From: Spirosoma aerolatum
Lineage (GTDB): Bacteria; Bacteroidota; Bacteroidia; Cytophagales; Spirosomataceae
Assembly (NCBI RefSeq): GCF_002056795.1
Contig: NZ_CP020104.1
Coordinates: forward strand, 3,917,001-3,981,000
Direction: 5' to 3'
Length of the DNA stretch: 64,000 nucleotides
Below, piece after piece: positions 31,676 to 40,824 of the stretch (within the stretch, counting starts at the first letter, position 1; each line of letters begins with the position of its first letter). Position numbers and translations under genes: made by a program. The notes beneath the pieces were generated by a model that did not search any database, was not told the origin of the DNA, and was given only the letters and a program-made list of their open reading frames with translations.

Positions 31676-33838
31676 TTACTCTAAATCAACCACATAAGCC
31701 CCCATCTGCCGAACCGAAAAGCAAGTAATTCCCCGTTGGCGGGCATCAGCTAATAGCTTGTCGGTCAAAGGCGTTCGGTTTGAATCATCGAAGATAATAT
31801 GCCTGGCCACTACTCGCCCATTTAGCTCATCCCACTCCCGCAACGCATTCCGTCGAATAATCAGGTAATCGACCACAGCAGGTAATCGCCAGTGAGAGCG
31901 CCCGTTAACTTTATTCGCCAGTAGAATCGTCTTGCCATGCCATACACAAAGGGCCCAATCACGCGACTGATGAAGGCCCGGCATCGAACCTAACGCATCG
32001 ACAGGCGTACCACTTCGGTTCAGATAAGCCTTTTTCATACTTAAAACGCCCCACTGGCCAAAGGTGTTTTTCAGGTAGAAATCATACGAACGTGCATCGG
32101 TACTGTCCAGATCGGTCAGCAGTGTGCTTTGTCGTCCACTCGTCAGACTGACAGCCGTATGGTGCGGTAAAAAATGAACAGCCAACTTCTCCTGATTAGC
32201 CTGCTCCGTAATTTCGGCAATAAGTACGACTGCCAATGCTATCGAAGCGAAGCAGGTTGCCCACAAATACGTCCGATTACGTGTTAGCAATAAAGCCGCC
32301 CCACAAAAAATAATCCCGTACGTTAGCATCAGAGCGGCTGGTGACAACCAAAGTCCATCCCAGGACGCCCCCGGCAGTGTACTAGTTAACTGAACCGCTT
32401 CATTCAGCAACCAAGCAGCTTTTTGAAGCAACCATCCCACTACACTGTTCAAGTACGGCACCCAACTCAAAGCCAGGCAAAGCATTGCCAATGGCAGCAG
32501 GATTTCTGACATGATAATCACAACCGGATTGGCTAGTAAAAAATAGGTTGGAAACTGGTGAAAGTAAAAGACCCCGAGTGGAAACGTAATCAGTTGCGCC
32601 ACCAACGCCACCGCTGTCAGTTCCCAAAGCCGATTTGCCCATGTACTCCGAAACGTAACCGATTGATAAAGCGACGATTGCCAGGCTCCGATGCCAGCCA
32701 CGGCCAGGTAAGACAACTGAAAGCCAGCCGAAAATAGCGCGTAAGGGTCAAAACATAGAATAAAAAAGGCAGAAGCACCTAGCGTATTCGGCAATAGCTG
32801 TTGACGACCTAAAGCGTTGGCTACTATTACCATCGAAAACATCCCAGCCGAACGGAGTACCGGTGGCGAAAAGCCCGTTACAAGGGCATAAAACCACAAT
32901 ATGGTCAATTGCAGGACCGCCATCATAATTTTCCCGCCCTTTCGTTTTGCCAGGAAGCCCAGTAAAAACGTCAGCACTTGAAACAGGATGCCTACATGCA
33001 GCCCCGAAACAGACAATATATGTACAGCCCCTGCCGCCGAATACGCTTGGTACTGTTCTGTATCCAGATCGTCACGAACGCCCAGTATCATAGCGTTTAC
33101 AACTCCAAATTCAGGTCGGGTTCCAATCTGATGGGTCAGTGCGCTGTGGGCCCATCGGTTAACCTGAGTGGCTAGCTGGATAACAGGGTTAGGTGGATCA
33201 ACCGCCAAAATTTGTCGTTGAAAGGGTCGCAGGTATTGTTGATGGCCTATGTTTCGATAGCTGAGGTACCGTTTGTAATTAAATTCGCCGGGATTAAGTG
33301 GAGGATCGATTGGCCGGGGCGGACCAGATACTACCCAGACTTCACCATATGTTGGAAGAGGCTGACCTGCCTTGTCCAGATAGACAATAACCCGGCCACT
33401 CAGCGCGTGCCAAACGCTTGTCGTATCCAGTGGGGTTTTCCTTCCTCCAAGTGTTTTATGACTTATCCACTTTCCTTGCTGAATTTCCAGTTCAACCCGA
33501 TACGTTTTTGCCCGTTCTTCTGGCTGTGCCGAAACCACACCAACATACGCCTGTAGCGAATCGGCAAGATGACTAATGTTGGTGGGTCTGTTGCTGGCGG
33601 TACGTTGAAAGGTGATAGCCCATCCCAGCCCTGTCAACATCAATAAAATACCCAATCCAGGCAACGTCTGGACTGGTTTAATAGGTTGATCAGAGTGCTG
33701 GAAAAATCCCCTCACGTATAGGCATAGGCCAACAGCCAAAGCACCTACTGGCAGGTAGTGCTCATCTGGCCATAGAACATACAGAACGATGCCAGCTATC
33801 AACCCTGCCACATACCGTACAAAGGGTTGCCCGTTCAT
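31676..33838 (-). CDS. comEC: ComEC/Rec2-family DNA-uptake channel protein
   Basis: ComEC is the inner-membrane channel for single-stranded DNA uptake in natural transformation. The 720-residue product has two N-terminal spans, a soluble OB/DUF4131-like part with RVIVYLDKAGQPLPTYGEVW and NPGEFNYKRYLSYRNIGHQQ, and the competence domain with HILSVSGLHVGILF and about eight spans to residue 560. The C-terminal part (560-720) is short and lacks the HxHxDH metallo-beta-lactamase motif, which is usual for Bacteroidota ComEC. It is joined to the GNAT gene by an ATGA overlap at 33835-33838. Whether this organism is competent cannot be judged here. Confidence 0.9.
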   Translation of the reverse strand: MNGQPFVRYVAGLIAGIVLYVLWPDEHYLPVGALAVGLCLYVRGFFQHSDQPIKPVQTLPGLGILLMLTGLGWAITFQRTASNRPTNISHLADSLQAYVGVVSAQPEERAKTYRVELEIQQGKWISHKTLGGRKTPLDTTSVWHALSGRVIVYLDKAGQPLPTYGEVWVVSGPPRPIDPPLNPGEFNYKRYLSYRNIGHQQYLRPFQRQILAVDPPNPVIQLATQVNRWAHSALTHQIGTRPEFGVVNAMILGVRDDLDTEQYQAYSAAGAVHILSVSGLHVGILFQVLTFLLGFLAKRKGGKIMMAVLQLTILWFYALVTGFSPPVLRSAGMFSMVIVANALGRQQLLPNTLGASAFFILCFDPYALFSAGFQLSYLAVAGIGAWQSSLYQSVTFRSTWANRLWELTAVALVAQLITFPLGVFYFHQFPTYFLLANPVVIIMSEILLPLAMLCLALSWVPYLNSVVGWLLQKAAWLLNEAVQLTSTLPGASWDGLWLSPAALMLTYGIIFCGAALLLTRNRTYLWATCFASIALAVVLIAEITEQANQEKLAVHFLPHHTAVSLTSGRQSTLLTDLDSTDARSYDFYLKNTFGQWGVLSMKKAYLNRSGTPVDALGSMPGLHQSRDWALCVWHGKTILLANKVNGRSHWRLPAVVDYLIIRRNALREWDELNGRVVARHIIFDDSNRTPLTDKLLADARQRGITCFSVRQMGAYVVDLE

Positions 33839-34287
33839 CGTTTTGAATAGGCGGATGCTGGTAACACCATTTTATAATGCTGTATACCGGCCTCTTCAAA
33901 CATAGGCCCTATAGCGACAAACCCAAAAGAGGCATAAAGCGGCATCGCCGTGACCTGAGCATGTAAATAAATACGTTCGATGGGTTCCGGTTGCTGACTG
34001 AACACACTGTCGAGTACCGCCTGAACCAATGCCCTGCCGACTCCCTTTCCCCGAAATGCGCTTAAAACAGCAAATCGCTCCAGCTTAACACCGTTAGATG
34101 TCCGTCGCCAACGAGCCGTACCGCAGGGAGTATCCTCATCGACAGCCAGAAAATGCGTACTACTATCTTCAAATTCATCAAACTCTTCGTCGGGCGAAAC
34201 ATGCTGCTCTTCAACAAACACTTCCCGACGAATAGCAAAGGCCTTTTCAAGATCAGCAGGACTGGAAATGGGTAGAACCGTGATCAT
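33835..34287 (-). CDS. GNAT-family N-acetyltransferase (ElaA-like)
   Basis: The 150-residue product is a single GNAT domain: AIRREVFVEEQHVSPDEEFD at about residues 18-37 is the ElaA/Eis-like N-terminal motif, GTARWRR the beta4 strand, and VLSAFRGKGVGRALVQAVL (motif A, acetyl-CoA pyrophosphate loop R-G-K-G-V-G) lies near residue 75. It ends with LYASFGFVAIGPMFEEAGIQH. The acceptor is unknown. ATGA overlap with comEC suggests co-translation, though no functional link is known. Confidence 0.85.
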   Translation of the reverse strand: MITVLPISSPADLEKAFAIRREVFVEEQHVSPDEEFDEFEDSSTHFLAVDEDTPCGTARWRRTSNGVKLERFAVLSAFRGKGVGRALVQAVLDSVFSQQPEPIERIYLHAQVTAMPLYASFGFVAIGPMFEEAGIQHYKMVLPASAYSKR

Positions 34288-34339
34288 AGCAAGTGGATTT
34301 TTTTAAGAGAATCGGTTTACGGTTTTCCGTAAATGATCG

Positions 34340-35722
34340 TCATTGCACAACAAAACGTTTACTAACCGTTTCGCTATCTGTTTTGACCCGAACAATATAC
34401 ATACCTTTTGCCAATCCTGTTACAGGCAGCGTTAACCTTGCGCTGGACGAATTGGCATAACTGGTTGTACGTACCTGACGGCCCGTACCGTCGAATATAT
34501 CCACCTGAAATGACTGAACTCCCTTGAGCAGAACATCCATTAAGGGAATATCGGTTTGCAAATCACTTTGATACGGATTAGGATATACTTTCACCGTTAG
34601 TTGTTCCGACTCAGTCAATGGCGTCGTTATCGACGCGAGTTTTACCACCTTTGCCCGGCGAGGACTCAAAACCAGTACGGACCGCATACGTGCTGCCTGT
34701 CCGACTGTAAACATATTCATGCAGGCATCGGGCGAATACATCATATAATTTTCGACCAGATCGCGGGTTTGCTTACCCGCCACACAGGTCGAATAAGTTT
34801 GTTTGCAGGATGTAGGCGAAGTGGACCGGTCTTCGGTTAGTGGAGTATCGGCAACATAATCGTCATTACAACCGCCATAATTTCCCCATGGGTGGGAAAG
34901 ACCCAGCCAATGCCCTATTTCGTGCGAAACGGTTCGCCCTAACATATAATAGGTCCGATTTACAGTACCAATTTGCCGACCAAAGGTTTGGTAATCGATT
35001 CGCACACCATCCGTATTTACATTCAAATTTGCCTGCAATCCTTTTAGCGTATCAGCCGCCGTGGGAAACTGTCCATAGCCAATAAAATCTCCCTGGTAAT
35101 CAGCAACCCAGATATTTAAATACTGATCACTTGGCCAATAGGCAATTTGAGACAGGAGTACATCGTCATTCTGAATATCGAAGGTTGCCTTTGCCGGATA
35201 ATAGTGCCGGGTAATGCCATTGGTAGGATTACCATTTGGGTCAAGCGTTGCCAGAAAAAACTCAATTCGCGCGTCGGCTCCTAACGAGCTGGTGTTATAC
35301 CCATTCGTACCCGCCTTCCGTCGGTAATCTTCGTTCAGAACCTGAATTTGTGATAGGATTTGGGCATCCGAAATATTAACATTATTGGTTCCCCCAATAG
35401 CCCCAGACGCGGTATTATGCACGACATGAACAACGATCGGAATTCGATACACCGTTGTATCGGCAGCGGTTATCCGTAACGATTTCTGTTCGCTAGCTCT
35501 TTGCTCAATGCGTCTGTTAAGCTCCTGAATCAGTTGAAGACGGTTGGGATCACGCTGTTGCAATAGTCGTTCCTGATTGACGACGGCACAACGCCTAATT
35601 GTTGAGTCAGAGGATGTTTGTGCGCCTGCAAGTGGCGAAATCAATAAAACAAGCGAACCGATGAGCCAGGTCCAACCGGTTCGCTTGTCGAGAGTCAGGC
35701 GATTAATGCCCTGCTTTATCAT
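34340..35722 (-). CDS. T9SS-exported M43 (pappalysin-like) metalloprotease
   Basis: The 460-residue protein has a signal peptide (WTWLIGSLVLLISPLAGAQ) and a zinc protease domain of the M43 family with the HExxHxxGxxH motif TVSHEIGHWLGLSHPWG (zinc histidines at about 267, 271 and 277). A Met-turn candidate ENYMMYSPDACMNMF follows. The last 75 residues are a type IX secretion sorting domain, beginning VKVYPNPYQSD and ending GMYIVRVKTDSETVSKRFVV. It is therefore probably secreted or attached to the cell surface. I start it at ATG 35722 with the signal peptide; it overlaps the end of phoH by about 20 bp. Longer starts (35728, 35773) exist. Confidence 0.85.
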   Translation of the reverse strand: MIKQGINRLTLDKRTGWTWLIGSLVLLISPLAGAQTSSDSTIRRCAVVNQERLLQQRDPNRLQLIQELNRRIEQRASEQKSLRITAADTTVYRIPIVVHVVHNTASGAIGGTNNVNISDAQILSQIQVLNEDYRRKAGTNGYNTSSLGADARIEFFLATLDPNGNPTNGITRHYYPAKATFDIQNDDVLLSQIAYWPSDQYLNIWVADYQGDFIGYGQFPTAADTLKGLQANLNVNTDGVRIDYQTFGRQIGTVNRTYYMLGRTVSHEIGHWLGLSHPWGNYGGCNDDYVADTPLTEDRSTSPTSCKQTYSTCVAGKQTRDLVENYMMYSPDACMNMFTVGQAARMRSVLVLSPRRAKVVKLASITTPLTESEQLTVKVYPNPYQSDLQTDIPLMDVLLKGVQSFQVDIFDGTGRQVRTTSYANSSSARLTLPVTGLAKGMYIVRVKTDSETVSKRFVVQ

Positions 35723-36731
35723 ATGCATTAATAATTTCTCGAACGAGCTTATGACGGACCACATCGCGGCCATCCAGCTCTACGAAGGCAATTCCTTTGA
35801 TATTTTTAAGAATATCAACTGACTCAACCAGCCCTGACTTTTGTCGGTTGGGTAAGTCAATCTGTGATCGGTCACCCGTAATAATGGCTTTCGATGTGGG
35901 ACCCATTCTCGTCAGGAACATCTTCATCTGCATCGATGTTGTATTTTGTGCTTCATCAAGCAGAATAAACGCATTGTTCAATGTCCGGCCACGCATGTAA
36001 GCCAGTGGTGCAATCTCGATGATCCGGTTTTCGGTATAAAACTTCAGCTTTTCAGCCGGAATCATATCGTCGAGCGCATCGTAAATAGGCCGTAAATATG
36101 GGTCGATTTTCTCTTTCAGATCGCCTGGCAAAAAACCTAGGTTCTCCCCTGCTTCGACGGCTGGGCGGGTAATGATAATTTTCTTGACTTCTTTATTCTT
36201 TAAGGCCCGCACCGCAATGGCAACAGCCGTATAGGTTTTCCCCGTACCTGCAGGCCCGATAGCAAAGACAAGATCATGTTTCTCAGCAGCCTCCACCAGA
36301 CGCTTCTGGTTATCAGTTCGGGCACGTACCACCACGCCCCGATTTCCATATACCAGAACCTCATCGTCGTCGGGTAAACTAGGTGGAGACAGTAAGCCCC
36401 CAGTAGTCGGTTGACCACTATGACTGATATAATTCTGAACGTTTTCGTGGGTAATTTTACCGTATTTCTGATAATGCTCCAGTAGTGACTCCAGAATGTC
36501 ACTAATCCGGCTTATCTCAGGCGTGGTTCCCTTAATGCGTATTTCATTACCACGCGAGATAATTTTGCTCATGGGAAAGGCAGCCGCCACTTCCTTGATG
36601 TTATTGTTCTCGACACCCAAAAAATCAATGAGTGATATATTGTCGAGAGTGATGACTTTTTCGACCAAACGATGAATAGGTTTAATGTGTGATTCCGAAA
36701 AGTAAGCGATTTCTTTACTTGTACAACGCAT
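35703..36731 (-). CDS. PhoH-family ATPase
   Basis: This 342-residue protein has an N-terminal KH-like region (residues 25-110) and a PhoH P-loop ATPase domain with Walker A GPAGTGKT (159-166), Walker B FILLDEAQNTT and the TGDRSQIDLP sensor motif. PhoH-like proteins are ATP-dependent nucleic-acid enzymes associated with RNA quality control and phosphate-stress responses. The N-terminal KH-like domain is the standard form in most bacteria. The M43 protease gene overlaps its 3' end; there is no obvious functional link. Confidence 0.92.
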   Translation of the reverse strand: MRCTSKEIAYFSESHIKPIHRLVEKVITLDNISLIDFLGVENNNIKEVAAAFPMSKIISRGNEIRIKGTTPEISRISDILESLLEHYQKYGKITHENVQNYISHSGQPTTGGLLSPPSLPDDDEVLVYGNRGVVVRARTDNQKRLVEAAEKHDLVFAIGPAGTGKTYTAVAIAVRALKNKEVKKIIITRPAVEAGENLGFLPGDLKEKIDPYLRPIYDALDDMIPAEKLKFYTENRIIEIAPLAYMRGRTLNNAFILLDEAQNTTSMQMKMFLTRMGPTSKAIITGDRSQIDLPNRQKSGLVESVDILKNIKGIAFVELDGRDVVRHKLVREIINAYDKAGH

Positions 36732-37028
36732 TTTCTTAAAAATTTATTCGCTCGCCCACTTTTCTTGTTCAACCTATCAGATTGGTACAAATCCCCCTTT
36801 TTTTAGGAATAAATACGTATCTTTCTGACGCACAGTTCTTAGTTCATCCCTCTTTCTATGTACGCCAGATCCACGCCGAACCGTTGCTTAAAAACTCTGT
36901 TTTTTTTCTGCGCCCTAGTCTCAACATTACCAGAATGTTACGAGCGATTTTCCGTATTGAACTATATACGTTATGTCTGATTCGATTTGCCTTATGAAGC
37001 GTTAATTTCGTAAACTTGCGGTGAGACA
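36732..37028. other. Divergent intergenic region between phoH and dnaB
   Basis: About 297 bp. For dnaB I see a tentative promoter: TTTG at 36986-36989, a 21-bp spacer and TAAACTTG at 37011-37018 (one mismatch to TAnnTTTG), which would give an almost leaderless transcript. Nothing obvious for phoH and no small open frame of coding character. Confidence 0.4.
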
Positions 37029-38615
37029 ATGGAGAACAACGCACGCCCGAACCAACACCTTCGTAAACCTTCTGCCTTCGCCGGAGGTCGTCAGCAGGCA
37101 GGAAATCACTGGCTCGATACCGGCCTTGGAAAGTTACCACCACAGGCTCTCGACCTCGAAGAAGCCGTTCTGGGTGCCTTAATGATCGAAAAAGATGCAT
37201 TATCATCTGTTGTTGACATTCTTAAACCTGAGACGTTTTACAAAGAAGCACACCAGCGGATTTACAATGCTATCCTGACGCTTTTTGGCAATTCTGACCC
37301 GATCGATTTGTTAACTGTTACGCAACAATTGCGTAAAACAGGTGAAATCGAGATGGTTGGCGGTGCCGGATACGTATCGGAGCTAACCTTCCGGGTCAAC
37401 TCAGCCGCAAACATTGAATACCATGCCCGGATTGTGTCGGAGCAGGCACTCAAGCGGGCGCTGATTGCCATGTCGTCCACGATTCTGCGCGACGCATACG
37501 AAGATACCACCGACGTTTTTGAGCTTCTGGACCGTACCGAGCAATCCCTCTTCAAGATTTCGGAATCGAATATCAAGAAGAACTACGCCGACATGAGTAC
37601 CATTGTTCGGATGGCGCTCAATGAGCTGGAAACGAAAAAAAATCAGGAAGGTTTAACGGGTGTTCCTTCTGGATTTACTCAACTCGACCGGGTCACTTCG
37701 GGCTGGCAACCTACCGAACTTATCATTTTGGCAGCAAGGCCTGCGATGGGAAAAACGGCTTTTGTCGTTTCAGCCCTCCGAAATGCAGCAGTTGACCACG
37801 GTAAAGGCGTCGCAATCTTCTCGCTGGAGATGTCGTCCGTACAGTTGGTAAACCGTCTTATTTCAGCAGAAGCAGAGATCGACTCAGAAAAAATTCGGAA
37901 AGGGACGCTGGCCCCGCACGAATGGACCCAGTTGCACCATAAAATTCAACGACTGACCGAAGCCCCCATCTTCATCGACGATACCCCTGCCCTCTCCATC
38001 CTGGAACTTCGGGCCAAGTGCCGTCGATTGAAAGCGCAGCACGATATCCAGATGGTGGTCATTGACTACCTCCAGCTCATGTCGGGCGATTCATCGGGCC
38101 GGGCTGGTGGCAACCGTGAACAGGAAATTGCTTCAATTTCAAGGGCGCTGAAAAACCTGGCAAAAGAACTAAACGTTCCGGTCATTGCACTTTCGCAGTT
38201 GAGTCGGGCTGTAGAAACGCGGGGTGGCGATAAGAAACCCCAACTCTCCGACCTTCGGGAATCGGGATCTATCGAGCAGGATGCCGACATGGTCTGCTTC
38301 CTGTACCGTCCTGAATATTACAACATTACGCAGGATGAAAACGGCAACTCGACAGTCGGTATTGGCGAAGTGATCATTGCTAAAAACCGAAGTGGCTCGC
38401 TCGATACCATTCAGCTACGGTTCATTAACAAGTTCACTAAATTCTGCGACCTCGATTCGTATTTCGAACCTGTTCAGGCGCAAGGATTTGGCGCAAACGT
38501 GAATGGCTTAAGTAGTTTCGACGCTCCACCATCGGCAGGAAGCGTTTTCAAAAGTAAGGCCAACGATATGTCGAATTTTGGGAATGCCGATCCAAGTCAG
38601 GAAACGCCGTTCTAA
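37029..38615 (+). CDS. dnaB: Replicative DNA helicase DnaB
   Basis: DnaB unwinds the replication fork as a hexamer. The 528-residue product has the N-terminal primase-binding domain (residues 36-170, PPQALDLEEAVLGALMIEKD) and the RecA-like helicase domain with Walker A ARPAMGKTAF (about 236-245). Walker B VVIDYLQLMSG, LSQLSRAVETR and the conserved SDLRESGSIEQDADMVCFLYRP block follow. The C-terminal tail after residue 480 is Gly/Asn-rich and unstructured, and ends in ETPF. Length is in the usual range, with about 30 extra N-terminal residues. The gene stands alone. Confidence 0.97.
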   Translation: MENNARPNQHLRKPSAFAGGRQQAGNHWLDTGLGKLPPQALDLEEAVLGALMIEKDALSSVVDILKPETFYKEAHQRIYNAILTLFGNSDPIDLLTVTQQLRKTGEIEMVGGAGYVSELTFRVNSAANIEYHARIVSEQALKRALIAMSSTILRDAYEDTTDVFELLDRTEQSLFKISESNIKKNYADMSTIVRMALNELETKKNQEGLTGVPSGFTQLDRVTSGWQPTELIILAARPAMGKTAFVVSALRNAAVDHGKGVAIFSLEMSSVQLVNRLISAEAEIDSEKIRKGTLAPHEWTQLHHKIQRLTEAPIFIDDTPALSILELRAKCRRLKAQHDIQMVVIDYLQLMSGDSSGRAGGNREQEIASISRALKNLAKELNVPVIALSQLSRAVETRGGDKKPQLSDLRESGSIEQDADMVCFLYRPEYYNITQDENGNSTVGIGEVIIAKNRSGSLDTIQLRFINKFTKFCDLDSYFEPVQAQGFGANVNGLSSFDAPPSAGSVFKSKANDMSNFGNADPSQETPF

Positions 38616-38639
38616 TAGTACCCATTTCCATTTATCTGC

Positions 38640-38647
38640 TATTTTTG
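38640..38647 (+). promoter_or_regulatory. Probable -7 element for the DUF2911 gene
   Basis: TATTTTTG matches TAnnTTTG and ends 64 bp upstream of the ATG at 38712. No matching -33 TTTG at the expected distance. Confidence 0.35.
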
Positions 38648-38711
38648 TCAGGGTTCACAGACTTCATTCTGAAATTCTTATTAATTCCATTCACTCTTTA
38701 CCAAACAGACT

Positions 38712-39287
38712 ATGAAAGTTGCTGGTATACTGGCTGGTTTACTTCTTTGTTTTGCCTTATCGACCGAAGCGCAATCGTTGCGGGGCCTCGACAAAAGCCC
38801 GATGGACATGGCGTATTATCCCGACGATTTTGCTCATGATCGTAAATTTGCCCCCGCTAAAGTGGGCGATAAAGTCTACGCCCGTGTTACCTACAGTCGG
38901 CCTGCCAAAAACGGTCGGGACGTGTTTGGCAAACTCATTCCGTATGGTAAAGTATGGCGGGTTGGTGCGAACGAAGCTACCGAAATCAAGTTTTTTACCG
39001 ATGCTACAATTCAGGGGAAGAAGCTCAAAGCGGGTGTGTATTCGCTATATACGATTCCGAATGAAACAGAGTGGACAATCATTCTGAATTCAGATCTGGA
39101 CCAATGGGGCGCTTATAGCTACAAACCAGAACTGGATGTATTACGGGTAACAGCTCCTGTTAAAAAGACCGAAAATGTGGTTGAAAATTTTACGATTCAA
39201 TTTAAAAAAGCAAAAGACACGCCAACCGAGTCAGTCATGATGTTGGCCTGGGATAACGTCTTGATTGAAGTGCCCGTCACTTTTTAA
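38712..39287 (+). CDS. Exported DUF2911 domain protein
   Basis: The 191-residue product has a signal peptide (MKVAGILAGLLLCFALSTEA) and then a DUF2911 domain: VYARVTYSRPAKNGRDVFGK, the highly conserved YGKVWRVGANEATEI (W-R-x-G-A-N-E), LKAGVYSLYTIPNETEWTII and WGAYSYKPELDVLRV. This family is abundant in Bacteroidota, exported, and without known function. A 21-bp perfect hairpin follows 10 bp downstream of the stop, so the gene is probably transcribed alone. Confidence 0.88.
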   Translation: MKVAGILAGLLLCFALSTEAQSLRGLDKSPMDMAYYPDDFAHDRKFAPAKVGDKVYARVTYSRPAKNGRDVFGKLIPYGKVWRVGANEATEIKFFTDATIQGKKLKAGVYSLYTIPNETEWTIILNSDLDQWGAYSYKPELDVLRVTAPVKKTENVVENFTIQFKKAKDTPTESVMMLAWDNVLIEVPVTF

Positions 39288-39300
39288 CCACTTATCCCAA

Positions 39301-39347
39301 TTCAACAAAAAAGCCGATTCTATGAAAGAATCGGCTTTTTTGTTGAA
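39301..39347. terminator. Strong bidirectional terminator between the DUF2911 gene and the LOG gene
   Basis: A perfect 21-bp inverted repeat (39301-39321 and 39327-39347) with a 5-nt loop ATGAA. The stem includes GCCGATTCT/AGAATCGGC flanked by A6 and T6, so it serves both the DUF2911 gene and the convergent LOG gene. Confidence 0.9.
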
Positions 39348-39437
39348 CCTGATTAAACTTATAATATTGTTTCCTGTGTCGGCATAACAAAAATGCTATG
39401 GCAACATAAGTTTAAACAGGTTCGTTACTAAACCTCA

Positions 39438-40238
39438 TCAAAAATTCGGCTTAAGCAGATATTTGCTATAAAAATCATCAATAACCTTGACGGCTTCAGT
39501 AGGCGTATCAACCACATTGATCAGTTTCATATCCTCCGGGTTGATATTATGTTCTTCGCCCAGCATCACATTGTTGATCCAGTCGATAAGCCCCTGCCAA
39601 TAGGATCGGCCAACCAGCACAATGGGGAAGCGGGCAATTTTTCGGGTTTGAATCAATGTCATCGCTTCAAAGAGCTCGTCGAGCGTACCCATACCACCGG
39701 GCATGACCACAAATCCCTGTGCATACTTAACGAACATCACTTTCCGGACAAAGAAAAAATCGAAGTTAATGCTTTTGTCAGGATCTATATAAATATTGCT
39801 ATGCTGCTCAAATGGCAGTTTGATATTCAGTCCAACCGATTTACCACCCTGCTCAAAGGCACCTTTATTACCGGCTTCCATAATCCCTGGCCCTCCTCCA
39901 GTAATGACTCCATAACCATGCCGCACCAATTTGGCCGCAATCTCTTCGGTCATTTTGTAATATTTATTATCGGGTTTAGTACGAGCAGAACCAAATATCG
40001 ATACGCAGGGGCCAATTTTAGCTAATTTGTCAAAGCCTTCAACAAATTCGGCCATTACTTTAAAAATCACCCACGAGTCGGCCGTTTTTATTTCATTCCA
40101 GTCATGGTCCGTAAACGCTTCTTTTATACGTTGTTCATCGGGGGTAAGGAGTAACTCGTCGCGCTTAGGTAAATCTGTAGCAATGCGTTCGGTGCTCTGC
40201 GCTTCAGAGCGGTGAACATTTTCTTTTGTTTCTTCCAT
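39438..40238 (-). CDS. LOG-family (TIGR00730) nucleotide phosphoribohydrolase-like protein
   Basis: The 266-residue product has the LOG signature: VSIFGSARTKPDNKYY, GYGVITGGGPGIMEAGNKGAF and the nucleotide-binding motif VVMPGGMGTLDELFEAMTL (PGGxGTxxE). Such proteins hydrolyse cytokinin riboside 5'-monophosphate or related nucleotides; older annotations call them lysine decarboxylases, which they are not. The N-terminal 55 residues are an extra charged extension. Cytoplasmic, single gene. Physiological substrate unknown. Confidence 0.88.
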   Translation of the reverse strand: MEETKENVHRSEAQSTERIATDLPKRDELLLTPDEQRIKEAFTDHDWNEIKTADSWVIFKVMAEFVEGFDKLAKIGPCVSIFGSARTKPDNKYYKMTEEIAAKLVRHGYGVITGGGPGIMEAGNKGAFEQGGKSVGLNIKLPFEQHSNIYIDPDKSINFDFFFVRKVMFVKYAQGFVVMPGGMGTLDELFEAMTLIQTRKIARFPIVLVGRSYWQGLIDWINNVMLGEEHNINPEDMKLINVVDTPTEAVKVIDDFYSKYLLKPNF

Positions 40239-40635
40239 TTACATCAATAAAAAAGGCAGTGGGCGCGAAACGTACTCACTAGTTAAACACTACAAAACCC
40301 GCACAACTTACTCAAAAACTCCATTCAAGCTAAATTAGAGTTGCTTTTTCAAGAGGGCGGATTTTTATAACGATTGTTTGGGGTAAAACGTTTCGTATAA
40401 ATTAAGCCTTAGTTGCTTTTACCTAAATACCTATATGCTTTTTATACGTCAATAACCTATCGCCGAAAACCACTTTTACCAAATTTCATTCAATTTCTAT
40501 ATATTCCTTTTTGGATTTGCCATCAATCATCGCATTGGTTGTAAAAAAACCGAACTTATGGTCCATTTTCACTAAAAAATTCCTAATTTTGCGCTCTGAT
40601 TTTCACGAACCGACAAAAATTTAGTTTATACAATC
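40239..40635. other. Upstream region of the LOG gene and the 51-residue protein
   Basis: About 400 bp of AT-rich sequence between two divergent genes. The only element I can support is TAATTTTG at 40584-40591 (see its own entry). I see no gene and no strong hairpin. Confidence 0.5.
40584..40591 (+). promoter_or_regulatory. Probable -7 element for the 51-residue basic protein
   Basis: TAATTTTG matches TAnnTTTG exactly and lies 44 bp upstream of the ATG at 40636. No TTTG -33 at 19-21 bp upstream. Confidence 0.4.
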
Positions 40636-40791
40636 ATGGCAGTAACAGAATTAAAGCGCAAAGCTCGTCGGAACCGGGCAATTGCTAACAATAAAACGAA
40701 TGCGATTAAGCAACTGCTCCGCAAGCCTACCATTAAGAATGTAGATGTAGACGCCATCAAAGCATCGTTTGCGGAGAAGAAAGCAGCCTAA
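40636..40791 (+). CDS. Conserved small basic protein (51 residues)
   Basis: The ATG at 40636 opens 51 codons: MAVTELKRKARRNRAIANNK, ending KNVDVDAIKASFAEKKAA and TAA at 40791. It is very basic at the N-terminus, has no signal peptide or membrane span and looks like two helices. I recall similar short 'MAVTELKRKxRxNxxxANN' proteins in Cytophagales and other Bacteroidota, annotated as hypothetical; the basic start resembles ribosome- or RNA-binding proteins but it is not S20, which is about 85 residues. An exact -7 element precedes it and a terminator follows, so it looks like a real single-gene unit that length cut-offs would drop. Confidence 0.75.
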   Translation: MAVTELKRKARRNRAIANNKTNAIKQLLRKPTIKNVDVDAIKASFAEKKAA

Positions 40792-40824
40792 CATAACGAC
40801 TGACTTTTTTACGAAAAATCGTTC

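Noticed and set aside
31676..33838. ComEC truncated by loss of its metallo-beta-lactamase domain
   Set aside because: Bacteroidota ComEC proteins normally lack this tail, and the reading frame shows no break.
39438..40238. Lysine decarboxylase
   Set aside because: The PGGMGTLDE motif belongs to LOG phosphoribohydrolases; no PLP-binding site is present.
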